NCBI RefSeq assembly: GCF_014356525.2
Contig: NC_052507.1
Span: forward strand, 38,366,368 to 38,430,367
Direction: 5' to 3'
Source: Nilaparvata lugens
Taxonomy: Eukaryota > Arthropoda > Insecta > Hemiptera > Delphacidae
Length of the DNA: 64,000 nt
In this document: in pieces, positions 33,301 to 44,815 of the stretch
Numbering within the stretch: position 1 is the first letter of the stretch
Layout: every line of letters begins with the position of its first letter
Position numbers and translations under genes: made by a program
The notes under the pieces: model-generated
Seen by the model: only the letters and a program-made list of their open reading frames with translations
Databases searched by the model: none
Told to the model about the DNA's origin: nothing

Positions 33301-33800
33301 TGGATTAGAATGATAATGAGCCCTGGAACCTCCAACACCCGCGGTAACCGGCTATCTTGAACCTTCAAAAAGACAGTTTCCGGGACGGGAAAAGTGTTCC
33401 CAATCCATAGTGGACTTTCTTTTGCTATTCCAATCTAAATTGGAATGATTCTACGGCTCGTTAGATTTCTAACAAAATCTACCCTGTCGTTGCAAGTTGC
33501 AACAGAGTCGGATCGTTGTTACGAGGTGCAAGTAAAGTCGTTCGAACCTCGTCTTTTCACCAGCGCTGAACCTACATGAAATACACCCCTTTTCTTAATT
33601 ACAATCAAGAAAAGGTGTATTCTAAAGTTGAAGCAAAAAAGGTACATTGTCTTGCGATCACTTCGGCTATAGTTCTGCTCCGTTCAACAACTCTAGACCA
33701 ACCACACCAGATACTGATAGAATATGATCTTATAAACTTATATCATTGCAACCCAATTTGGAGACAAATAAGGTAGTGAAGATGTTTGAATCCAATAATT

Positions 33801-34060
33801 AAGTGTTTTCCAAAATACAAGGAGCATTGTTATCAGTTGTACCCGGAAATCTATGAGTAAGAGCGCCAAATCTATTATGAGTAAGAGCACTCTACCTGCG
33901 GTCTCAGGTTGTAGAGCACAGAATTACGCCCAAAGGAATTTTGAATTATTATACTTTCTAATGGTAACAATCGGGAGATATTGTTGATTGAAAACTGAAA
34001 TTCGTAAATTTTGATTTTTTTCTTATAATTTTTTAAAAATTGTAACTCGATACTCATTAT
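33801..34060 (+). repeat. R2-associated repeat block, copy 2
   Basis: It matches 3119-3330 from aagtgttttccaaaatacaa to gtaactcgatactcattat. It has an internal expansion in which a 'gagtaagagcgcc/gagtaagagcact' phrase is duplicated (33855-33890). Confidence 0.65.
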
Positions 34061-35035
34061 GTTTTTGGCGCGCCATGTATTTAGCACAAACTTTTATATA
34101 AAATAATCAGACTTACAATATAAATTGCAAGCACCAATGTATATAGTCACTGGACTATTTTTGTAGAGAATATATTGAGACCATTTGCAAGTCTTTAGAC
34201 TTGCATAAAGTAGTAATAAAAAAATTGATTTTATAGTTCTAGATTGTTTCCTTCATGAGTATGGAAAGTGCACGGGGAATCATGCATCATTAGTCTGTGT
34301 TCAGTGGTTGCAGTGAGTTCTAAAATTTCCAGTGTTCTAATAGAATTAGTCATATGCCGATGTGTTTTAGAATTGTGTGTAGTTGTTAAATTTTTCTGCT
34401 CCTAACCTCAATATTTTGAAGCCGGCTGTAGTGCCTAACCTAAAAATACAGGTGCAGACAGACTAACTTTCAGTCAGAGGCCATTTAGGGTTGTAAGTTG
34501 TAAGTGTAAATTGGACTTTGACCCCCACGTAATCACTGCGAAATTTTGACAGTCGAAAGTAACAGTTCCAATATCAATCGAATTGAGGACTGAATCTCTG
34601 ATCTCGTGCATCGAGGAAGCTCATTCTTTGTGACGCTATACAAGCGGAGGTAACCTGTTGCACTGCGTTGCCTATCGAACGTTGAAAGTTCGTTCAATTT
34701 GAAACGGAAAGTGTTGACTTCTATATTCTGCCTGCTACGGTGGTGTCTATTGTAATCTGTTATTACTTATCAGGATTTAGACTAGATATTCCACTATCAT
34801 TGTCTTGGAGTGCATTATTATCTTGCTATAGCTTCTTGAACTAATGGGAGTCATCAGATTAATTATACTTATTCCGTCTTTATAAAAAAGATACTGTCCA
34901 ATTCCTTCTTTAAACCCACTTTTCCTCACTGCAGGAGCTTCCCTTTTCCTGCCATGACAGCTCTCTAGGCATCTTCTAAAACCTTTCTGTTTCTTTCCTA
35001 TAACTTTTTCTTTTCTATTCTTTTGAGGGATAAGG

Positions 35036-36327
35036 ATGACGAGAACAAGAAGTAAACAAGGAGAGGCTACTGAAAATGCACAGCATCTTCTAGATAATAT
35101 TAAGAATGATTTAATCAACCTAGAAGTAGCTGAAATAGCGGTTAATTTTCATGGCATCCTTTCCGTTATCAGCAATAAGTACTCAAGTGATGCCATAATC
35201 GATTTAGTTCCATCACTATTAAATAAATTCGATGCTGCTATCAAAGTGAATAATGACTTGAAGTTAGGTCTCAATAATATGTATGAAGAAAATCTGTTGC
35301 TGATAAAGTCATTGGAGACAGAAAAAACTAACCGTAAAATGGATTTTGAAAATTCATTACAATGTGAGGAAATAGCAGAAGACGAGATCAAAACCTTGAG
35401 AATGGAAATAGAGAAATTAAAACGAAGTAAAAACTCCCAAAATATAGATTCAGACAAAAGTATATCGAAGCAGTTAGATTGTTTCATGGAAAAACATACT
35501 CAAACCGAATTTGACGACTCTTCAACTATTAACTCTTTATCGATTATGCACAAAAAATCCATTGAATTTTTCAAGATGAATAATGAAGACTTCAAAAGGA
35601 AATACTTGATCTTCAAGAAGACATCTCAAACCACCGTAAACAGCTTTGCAGTGCTGAGGAGATTAACCGATCTCTTTTCAAAGATAGAGAGTCAGCAACT
35701 TCACCACAGTCAAATAGGCCTACATCTGCAAATCCTGGAGCTTCTAAAAAACGGCCAATGAAGATCAGACTGTATGCAGACAGCCAAGGAAGGGATATCT
35801 ATAAGAACTTCAATGACGATAGCCATACGTTCTCCAGTATGGTTAAACCTGGAGCTCGCTTCAAGGATGTAGCAGAAGAGAGCAGTCAACTGGACGACGA
35901 CGATGTACTTGTGTTCTTAGCCGGTACCAATGATATCGCCTGTAATGAAAGGAAGCAATTCAACTCTTCTCTTCGCGATAAACTACGAGATCTACAGAAC
36001 CGTCGTGCGCGTAATGTGATAGTTTTCTCGGTACCTCACAGATATGACTTACCAGACTGGTCCGCTATAAATAAAGAAATAGAGTATGCTAACAGAGAGA
36101 CCTATAATTTATGTAAACATTTTAGAAATGTCTCCTTTGTAAATATCACGAACGTAGGAAGAAGATTTCATACTTCCAATGGTCTACATCTTAATTCCTT
36201 GGGAAAAAAATATGTTTGTGATAAAATCTTAGAATTTGTTCAAAAAATAGCTTGTAAGAACGAAAATTCATCTCAACCAATTCCTGTTGAGTATCATACG
36301 GACTTTTTTTTAGAAATTTGTCAGTAG
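35036..36327 (+). pseudogene. ORF1 of NLR-5: coiled coil plus SGNH esterase
   Basis: It starts ATG at 35036 (MTRTRSKQGEATEN). Coiled-coil sequence runs about residues 75-145 (NNMYEENLLLIKSLETEK; DEIKTLRMEIEKLKR). Near 35590 a single-base loss shifts the frame. Beyond it the sensible reading is the -1 frame, open from 35587: KEILDLQEDISNHRKQL, a Ser/Pro-rich linker, then the SGNH domain from 35758. That domain has the nucleophile block YADSQGR (Ser at 35782-35784), the GTND block (LAGTNDI, Asn for the oxyanion hole) and NGLHLN with the catalytic His. It ends in TAG at 36325. The role of the esterase in retrotransposition is not settled. The apparent separate ORF at 35758 is the second half of this protein, not a distinct gene. 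Confidence 0.83.
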
Positions 36328-37345
36328 ATTACCAGTCATGCATTGGAGAATTGACGAAACGTAAGAGTAGTTCTGAATGTGTTAAGAATAATTATGTTGA
36401 TAGTCAGCCTGCATTTAATGATCGACCTCTTGATAATTATGTTAGTGAGCCTATGAATGGGATTAATCATTGCCATACTATTATTGGGCAAACCTCAGAA
36501 TTCAAAGTGGGCTATCTTAATATTCAGGGTATTGTTGGAAAACATGTGGTTCTGAATGAATTTGCTAATGATAACTTGTTTGATTTGCTGTGCTTGAGTG
36601 AGCACTGGTGCAGCAATGACGAAATTCCTTTTAATGTATTAGATGACTTTCAGCTTGTAAATAGTTTCAATAGGGAGCAACATATTCATGGTGGCGTAGC
36701 AATCTATACTAAGAGAGCATTGACTGCCACTAGTATCAAATTAGATTTAGCATTCTTGTGCAGTGAGATGCATTTTGAAGCAACGGGTGTTTATTTCAAA
36801 GATTTGAAAATTGTTGTCGTAGCTCTTTACAGATCACCCAATGGTGATCCTCAAATCTTCTTAGAAAAATTGGAGGATTTGTTCCACTTCTTTCTCAATC
36901 CTCAGTGGAAGAAATTTGGTATAGTAATGGGTGGCGACATCAATGCGGCTTTTGATGTAACAAAAGATATTCGCAGTGTAAAGGAGTTTAAAAATCTATT
37001 GAGACAATTCAACTATAATTTTACAAACTGTAAGTCCACAAGAGAGACTGCCTGTCTGGATAATATATTTACGAATTTAAATAGAGATGTAATTTGTTCT
37101 GATGTGACACCTTTTGCATTTTCTGATCATGATTCGGTTTGGTTGAAGATTGATGGGTCATGTTCGGAGTTATCAAATCAAAATAATAAAGGGCCTAAGG
37201 TGGTCATCACGAGACCGATAACGCAGAATAAATTTCAGAATTTCGAAAATGCACTCAATAACTTCAATTGGGAAAGGCTGCTCATTGATAATACACATCA
37301 ACAGCAAATGTGGTTTTCAATAAATTTTTCAATACTTTCTTGAAT
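36291..37345 (+). pseudogene. ORF2 of NLR-5, part 1: APE-type endonuclease
   Basis: The frame is open from 36291, after a TGA at 36288, and overlaps ORF1 by 37 bases. The first in-frame ATG is 36453, about 30 codons before the endonuclease. Motifs in order: VGYLNIQGIVGK (Asn), LLCLSEHWC (catalytic Glu), HGGVAIYTK, VALYRSPNG, VMGGDINAAF (Asp/Asn), ACLDNIFTNLN, and AFSDHDSVW (Asp-His). All the hallmark residues of the apurinic-endonuclease fold used to nick target DNA are visible. The frame breaks near 37315, where translation must step back one base to continue at 37310-38239. How translation reaches this frame from ORF1 is open: reinitiation at 36453, or -1 frameshifting at 36306-36312. Confidence 0.85.
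36306..36312 (+). promoter_or_regulatory. Candidate -1 frameshift heptamer T_TTT_TTA
   Basis: In the ORF1 frame the codons are ttt ttt tta (36304-36312), giving the heptamer T TTT TTA, one of the standard X_XXY_YYZ slippery sequences. It lies inside the 37-base overlap between ORF1 (stop 36325) and the -1 ORF2 frame (open from 36291). I could not identify a convincing downstream pseudoknot by eye. T-runs are common in this AT-rich DNA, so chance is a serious alternative. Confidence 0.35.
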
Positions 37346-39337
37346 ATATTTGAAACTTATATTCCTAAACATAAGTTCAAGATAAATCACAATACATACA
37401 ATTGCAAGAAATATAATAAGAAAAAAGCCTGGTACACTCCTTATCTATCGAATATGAAAAATGAATTGGAACTTCATTCAGAAATGTATAGACTGTTTAA
37501 AACAGATGAGATGAAATCAAGGTACTTTACAGCCAGGAGAAATTATAGGGTTGCTTTAAATAAGGCTAAGAAAGAGTATAACGTTTCTAGTATCCAATCT
37601 TCCAATAATAAATGCAAAAAAGCATGGAATGTGATTAATTCAGTTGCAAAAAGCAAACAGAAGGAGCCTGTGAAAATATCTCCAGATGTTTTCAATAATT
37701 TTTGTGTTCACTCTGTGAATGAGATCTGTGACAGTATTTTAAGACCTTCTGAAACGGCAATAGATCTTATAACTTTGCATAGTAGGAGTGAACCACTAAG
37801 GGATAAGTTTTCTTTCACTGAAGTAACACCGGAGCTTGTTTTGAATATCGTTAAAAGTTTGAAATCTTCCGATAGCATAGATATTTATGAATTTTCAAGT
37901 AATATGCTCAAAAAAATTATAAATTGTATAATAATTTCTCTTACCTATTGTATTAATAAATGTTTGATAGAAGGGGTATTTCCAGAAATGCTAAAACTAT
38001 CTAGAGTGGTGCCCATCTATAAGAAGGGTGAGAAAGAGTGTCCATCAAGTTACCGCCCAATATCTCTCACACCGATCCTATCAAAAGTTTTAGAAACTAT
38101 CATCCATCTTCAATTGTGTGATTACTTGAGTAAACATGACCTACTGTCAGATGAACAATTTGGATTCAGAAAGAACAAGTCTACCATCAATGCTATTGAC
38201 TCCATGATTACCTTTTTAATCAGGACTCAGGGCTTATGAGGATAAAAAATATGCTCTGTCCACATTTTGCGATCTCAGTAAAGGATTCGATTGCGTGGAT
38301 CGCGATGTGCTTCTGAGTAAACTGGTTCATTATGGCATTGTTGGTAGCAAATTCAATAACATTTTCGCCTCTTTCCTCAGTGACCGAAAACAAATTGTTT
38401 GCATAGGAAAGGAAAAATCTCAAGTGAATGAGATAAAAAGTGGGGTTCCGCAGGGATCGGTCTTGGGACCATTATTGTTCATATTGATGATAAATATGAT
38501 CTGCCACTCTGTACAAGCAATGCTGATACTATAATTTATGCGGATGATACAACTTTTATTAATGTAAGCTCAAATTTCGAAATCCTCCAGAATGAAGCTA
38601 AGAACAGTTTGTCTGAGGCTTCAAAGTGGTTCAGAGCCAATGGTTTTTCACTCAATGAGGATAAAACTCAAGAAAATATTTTTAGCTTGAAGAGTTTACC
38701 TATGGAGAGCCGTTTGGGTAATGTCAAATTTCTAGGTGTTTTTGTTGACAGCAAACTTTCATGGGAGCCTCACATTAAATATATTACTTCCAAATTATCC
38801 AGAGTGGTATACTTGCTGAGAAATTTGATAGGCTGTGTCCCCACGTCTTATGTCAGATCAGCATACTTTGCTTTTTTCCAGAGTATAATCGCGTATGGGC
38901 TTTTACTCGGGAGGAATAGTCCACATGTTCAAGATATATTGATAATTCAAAAAAAAGTTATAAGAATAATCACAAATTCTGAAAGATTGGCTCATTGTAA
39001 ACCGCTATTCGCTCAAATAGGTATACTGACAGTAATAAACCTGTATATTTTTACTTGTCTCCTATATACGAAAAATAACTTGCCTAATAATCTGCTAAGG
39101 AGAAATATACATTCCCACAACACTAGGAGTAACGGAAATATAGATATACCTTTCTGTAGGCTGACTAAATCTCAGGAAAGCTATGAAGTTGTTGGAATGA
39201 GAATGTTTAATAAATTATCACATGAGTGGATAGAAGCTCCATTTCAATTATTCAGAAATAGGCTACATAGCTGGTTAATTAGAAATCCTTTTTATAGTTT
39301 GGAAGAGTTTTTCGAATTTCAGCAAATTATTCTTTAA
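37310..39337 (+). pseudogene. ORF2 of NLR-5, part 2: linker, RT and C-terminus
   Basis: Three frame segments make one protein. 37310-38239 has the linker (YTPYLSNMKNELELHSEMYR; RRNYRVALNKAKKEY) and RT fingers (SRVVPIYKKGEKE, SSYRPISLTPILSKVLE, SDEQFGFRKNKSTINAI). After a shift near 38222, the second segment has FCDLSKGFDCVDRDVLLSKL (catalytic Asp) and [16 protein letters not shown]. After a shift near 38485, the third has NADTIIYADDTTFINV (catalytic Asp pair), WFRANGFSLNEDKT, VKFLGVFVDSKLSWEPHI, and the C-terminal region to a natural stop at 39337 (EEFFEFQQIIL). All catalytic residues survive; only the three frameshifts disable it. The tail resembles that of NLR-1 (DEFFEG). Confidence 0.87.
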
Positions 39338-39684
39338 GATGAACTATTTTATACTATTATCTCTAGTATTCATGTTATTTCTTGTATGTAATATTTTACG
39401 TGTATTTTATTTTGACTGGTATTTCTTACATTAACCCTCCATGTTATAATATAGGTTGACTATGTTTGTTAAACAATAATTTCTGACGTTGTCCAAAACT
39501 ATTGTAATGTTGAGCGGCAATAAAATTATATTTATTTATTTATGCAAGGTTTTCTTTGGCGGGCGCTGGAAAACACATTATTTATTTATTGACGTACGGC
39601 GCGTGAAGACATATAATTTTAAGCTAAGAAAACGATCTATATTTCGTAGATCTAACATTCTCCTGTATCTCTCAACCAAAAAAA

Positions 39685-39985
39685 TCTATACTATTAAACG
39701 AGCAATATCTGTGTATATATATGTTTCTATGTTTATCTGGTCTAGTTCTCTGTCAACCTGTACGGGAAAAGTGTTCCCAAACCCTAATGGACTTCCTCTG
39801 TATGTATCTATGTCACCGGATCTCGAAACGGCTCTAACTATTCTCACGAAATCTGATACATAGTAGGCTTATAATATAAAAATTCTATTGCACTAGGTCT
39901 CATCCCTGGGAAACCTCGCTGAATGATATTAAAAGAATAATTGATCTTGAGAAAAAACAGCTGACAATTTCGTCGTCTGTCGATA
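39685..39985 (+). repeat. Helitron-like 5' end fragment interrupted by R5
   Basis: A|TCTATACTATTAAACGAGC at 39685 has the TC start, preceded by A, of a Helitron 5' end. It is followed by atatatgtttctatgttta and then, after R5 copy 2, by atgtcaccggatctcgaaac and cactaggtctcatccctggg. No matching 3' end (hairpin plus CTAG) was found, so the call is tentative. Confidence 0.4.
39736..39800 (+). repeat. Short interspersed repeat R5, copy 2
   Basis: It matches 33232-33300 over about 64 bp (ctggtctagttctctgtcaa ... aatggacttcct). It appears to interrupt the 39685 repeat. Confidence 0.75.
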
Positions 39986-40280
39986 ATGGTAGATGCGAGT
40001 GCGTGTGTGGGAGTGAGACAGGATTATGTTCACCTGTTGAACTGTATTGCAATCAATCAGCTGATCTCACGAGAAATATTATCTGGCAAGAAATTAATCG
40101 ACATGATCAACATTATTCTGATTTTTGGCATGAACAACGATATGATTTTATTCACCGGATATTATTTTATTTTATTCATTCAATTCATATCCATTTTATT
40201 ACATTCAATTCTGAAAAGCTCATTTGAAAAGTTCATAATACAGACGGTATTTCATCAGATTGTTAGGAATGATAATTTAG

Positions 40281-41170
<890 letters not shown>

Positions 41171-41513
41171 AGTTCATCAATTAACAAGGCAGCCATTTCA
41201 AACTAGTGTTATAAACTGCTTTAGTAATAAAATTATGAAAATTAATAACTAATATTAGTTAGTATATATGTTAATGGAAGTTATAACTAAACATTTTATG
41301 CCTTAAGTTTGAAATGTCTGCATTGTTCATTAACAGGTTGTTCAGATTGATAATGTTTCATTTTTTTATTTAATTTTTAACTCAACTGCTATTATTTATC
41401 TTCTATATGGGATAACAATATTTTATAAACACTGAACTAGAATTCAATTATAATAAGTACTCATTAGCATTGGTAATGTCATATTTTTTCCAACTCAATA
41501 CAAATATCTTCAA

Positions 41514-42676
41514 CTAGCAAGAACCCGTGCTTCGCAAGGATCTATTTAAAAACTTGACAAAATGAAAACTTGACGTAATGAAATTTTGAAGAATTGAGAA
41601 TAGGCATATAACCATCCTTGGTTAATTAAGAATCTATAAGCTAAATTTCAAGCTAATTAGTCCAGTAGTTCAGACGTGATGATGCGTCAAACATAATTTT
41701 CCTATCCCGTACGTGCATAAGCCAGCTCTTTACTCTATATAATTATTAGATATAGTTAACGACTGCAAGAGATAGGACTGTGGAACAGAATAGTGGTGAG
41801 ACTATGATAGCGCCAGAAGTGTCTCAAACACAATAGTAGTTACTACATGAACTTTTTGAAAGTGATTTGAAAAAATGTTAAAATAACAGAACTGAATCCT
41901 TATCATTCTACCTTCATTTAGAGAGGCTTTTTTGAGCCGAATGGAAATCTATTTATAAAAAAATGAATGTCTGTTTGTGTGTTTGTTTGTATGTTTGTTT
42001 GTTCCCTGTAGACTTGAAAACTACTTGACATAACGGCATGAAACTTTGGGAATATGTTGTGTGAATATTGGGGATGGTTTCTGAACAGAAATTTCAATAG
42101 GGGGGCTAATAATAATTATTTATTAATCCATTTTACAGACATATGTTTTCGAAATTTTCGGCCGAGCTGCTACTGAAGAACGAAAAGATGATCATGATTC
42201 AAGATCATATTGTGATAATATGATTTAGCATCTAAAGGAAATTTAGAGGCAAAATATCTCAAAATCCGTTCTTAGTGCGCATCTAGCATGTTTGAAGAAT
42301 ATTTGTGCAGAGTTTTAAGTCTGTAGACCAATTAGTTTGAGCTGTAGTGTGATTTTACATCAAAATTTTCGAAAAGTGCCCTCTCCTGAGCCCCCCTGTG
42401 CTCCTGATTGGAATTTTTCTGCATAGATCTGATTTTTTTCGTACCCGAACGAAAAAGTTCCTCATGACTTTGCTGTGCAATGAACGGTTAAAAAGAGAAA
42501 ATTTTGGGGGGCCCAGCTCCCTCAGCGGGGGGGGGCAGATTTCTGAAAATCCTTTTGTAGTGGATGTTTTGAGGCTACAATAAACAATTGTGCGAAATTT
42601 CAATAAGTTTTTAGGCTTAGTAGTTTGGGCTGTGGTGTGATTTCAGTTTGTCGGGGCTTAGCCTTTTAGATATAGA
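41514..42676 (-). mobile_element. Helitron B, non-autonomous, 1,163 bp
   Basis: Read on the minus strand it starts A|TCTATATCTAAAAGGCTAAG at 42676. It ends with the hairpin CCTTGCGAAGCACGGG then ttcttgCTAG|T at 41514. Its 5' 420 bp match the start of Helitron A and its 3' 720 bp match the end of Helitron A. About 1.3 kb of Helitron A's middle (roughly 27000-28310) is missing, so it is an internally deleted sister. A GAA-rich microsatellite abuts its 5' end. No coding capacity. Confidence 0.85.
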
Positions 42677-42750
42677 TAGAAGGAGAAGAAGAAGCAGAAG
42701 AAGAAGAAAAAGAAGAAGAAGCAGAAGAAGAAAAAGAAGAAGAAGATAGA
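42677..42750 (+). repeat. (GAAGAA)n-type purine microsatellite
   Basis: Units of agaagaagaag with occasional agc or aaa interruptions, directly against the 5' terminus of Helitron B. Confidence 0.9.
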
Positions 42751-42789
42751 TTATTATGTTGCTTTGGCCTGTGATCTGTATAAATGTCC

Positions 42790-43080
42790 TGTAACAACTA
42801 AATGTGCGTCCACACATGCCGAACCGAACCTCGAACCGCGCAGCAAACCGTGCATTCCTCCGAACATCTTGCCTTTCAACGAACATGAGCATATGTTTCA
42901 TAATGTTAAAAAATCAGCTGTTAATCATTCGCCGTACCGTACTCCGCACCATTCGCCGTGCCGCTTGCCTCTGTTCTAACTGCTCGCCTCACCTCACTCC
43001 GAACGCTGAACTTTTCAGCCAATCAGAGCCCTCGATTACAATTCGCCGTGCAGCTCGCTCCACAATATTTTGGCTATCCA
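42790..43080 (+). repeat. GC-richer block with short internal repeats
   Basis: It begins gtgcgtccacacatgccgaa and contains repeated phrases of the attcgccgtgccg type (42928-43060) and several ccgaac/cgaacc units. Base composition differs from both flanks. It looks like an unclassified transposable element remnant. No convincing protein frame. Confidence 0.4.
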
Positions 43081-44267
43081 TCACAAGTGGAAAACATGCG
43101 AACATGAATACAGAAGTATGGGCAATTTATTATTTGATTAAATTCATGTTTTGAAGAATTAATTGTTACGAATGATAAATTGATAGGAGCTTATAAATAT
43201 TTTGTAATTCAAATGAAATAACTTCTGAAAAAAATAATGATTGGATAAATACCAATATTGCATTATTGTTGACCAAGAGCTCAGTACATCGACAATTCAT
43301 TCAACTAATTCTGTATTAATAAAATTATAATCATTTTCTCTATTGATAATCAATTTCATCAACTAATCATCAACTAACTGAAAAAAGTACTTCAATTTCC
43401 ATGAATTTATTAATAGAATTATATAAATCTAAAGTGTAGGTCATATCTAAATTCACAAAGAGTTCGATTCTTGTTGGCAAGATAGATGTTATTCAATGCA
43501 GAAATCATTGTTATTTTACTAAAAGATAGGATAAAATGAATTGTTCTCTTTCAGGGGGAGTTTTGACAACCCACAAAACTCATTTTTCATTTGAAGAAAT
43601 AATATCAAAAAGGTGCATAGGACCTTACTTTTTTGTTCAGCTTGCCAAAATACCCCTCATTTCAATATTAAAATTTTCGACTGACTGTACAGTGAGTCAA
43701 TCATTCTATCAAGGCTTGAATAATTTTGAAATTTTAATTAAATAAAAATGGTAGAGAATAATTATCCTGTAGATATCAACACCTTTATTCAAAGACATAT
43801 TAACTGCATGCGTTTTCATATTGCCGATACAGCATTGATAAAACTGTAGACGTTTATTTAGCTGTCTCAAAAAACTGTTCTAGCTGAAAAATTAATAATA
43901 CATGCCACGTGTAGGCTTATACATTGCATCAGGAAAACGAAGTTCAAAACTATGGTTTTTCTAAACATATGTTTTTGAGATAATTTCTTTGATGCAGCTG
44001 TTTCACATTCACCATTATAAATTATACAGAGTTTGTGAAAATAAAAGTATTTATTGATTACCAAAACAATACTATTGTTATATTAATGATAATAATTAAT
44101 TATTAAAACAATACTTTTATTATATCAATGATAATAATATTATTAAACATATTTATCAATTATCAGAACAATATTATTGAGGTTGAGTGGAATCAGGTAG
44201 AAAGCAATAATAGAACATTTATGTTCTTTTTTGAATTTCTATCATATTTTGTTATTTCCAATGATTA

Positions 44268-44815
44268 CAACATATGTTAGAATATCACATGTCAATAAAT
44301 AAATTATCTCATTTCCATATGGCACTCACCTTACCATGTTCATAACCTTACTTAATAGGATCCTTTTTCATCCTTTGAAACCCTTAGAGGCAAAATATCT
44401 CAAAATCCGTTCTTAGTGCGCCTCTAGCATGTTTGAAGAATATTTGTGCAAAGTTTCAAGTCTGTAGGACAATTAGTTTGAGCTGTAGTGTGATTTTACA
44501 TAAAAATTTTCGAAAAATTCCCTCTCCTGGACCCCCTTGTGCTCCTGATCGAAATTTTTCTGCATAGATCTATTTTTTTTGTAGCTGAGCAAAAAAGTTC
44601 CTTCATGACTTTGCTGTGCAATGAGCGGTTAAAAAGTACAAAATTTTGGGGGGCCTCAGCTCCCTCAGGGGGGCAAATTTCTGAAAATCATTTCTTAGTG
44701 GATGTTTTCAGGCTACCATGAACAATCGTGCAAAATTTCAGGTTTTTAGGCTCAGTAGTTTGGGCTGTGGTGTGATTTCAGTCTGTCGGGGCTTAGCCTT
44801 TTATAAGTATAGAGA
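44268..44815 (-). mobile_element. Helitron C, 5' end fragment
   Basis: On the minus strand it begins TCTCTATACTTATAAAAGG at 44815 (preceded by A). It follows the first 560 bp of Helitron A closely (ctctaagggtttcaaaggat; gtaaggttatgaacatggta; aacatatgtt near the end). Similarity to Helitron A stops at about 44268, corresponding to 27068. No CTAG-hairpin 3' end of its own was found between 42677 and 44268. The next Helitron 3' end in the right orientation is that of Helitron B at 41514. Confidence 0.75.

Larger units (their letters stand above)
34300..39542 (+). mobile_element. NLR-5: near-complete CR1-like non-LTR retrotransposon
   Basis: This is the fullest retroelement in the window: a 5' UTR (about 34300-35035, start not fixed), ORF1 (35036-36327), ORF2 (open from 36291; first ATG 36453; ends 39337), a 200 bp 3' UTR and an AATAAA-bearing tail of ATTT repeats ending near 39542. 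ORF1 joins a coiled coil to an SGNH esterase domain; ORF2 joins APE to RT. An esterase in ORF1 is an established trait of CR1-like elements. One frameshift in ORF1 and three in ORF2 make this copy inactive. It differs clearly from NLR-2, which has a PHD finger in ORF1. Confidence 0.85.

Noticed and set aside
34777..35118. Minus-strand 113-codon frame overlapping the 5' end of NLR-5 ORF1.
   Set aside because: Antisense shadow of the retroelement 5' UTR and ORF1 start; no domain features.
35746..35761. A canonical A_AAA_AAC heptamer followed by an ATGA stop-start overlap, suggesting a second programmed -1 frameshift in NLR-5.
   Set aside because: The frame downstream of the heptamer is already open and reads as good coiled-coil and linker protein from 35587, more than 150 bases earlier. 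The frame switch is best explained by one lost base near 35590, so the heptamer is incidental.
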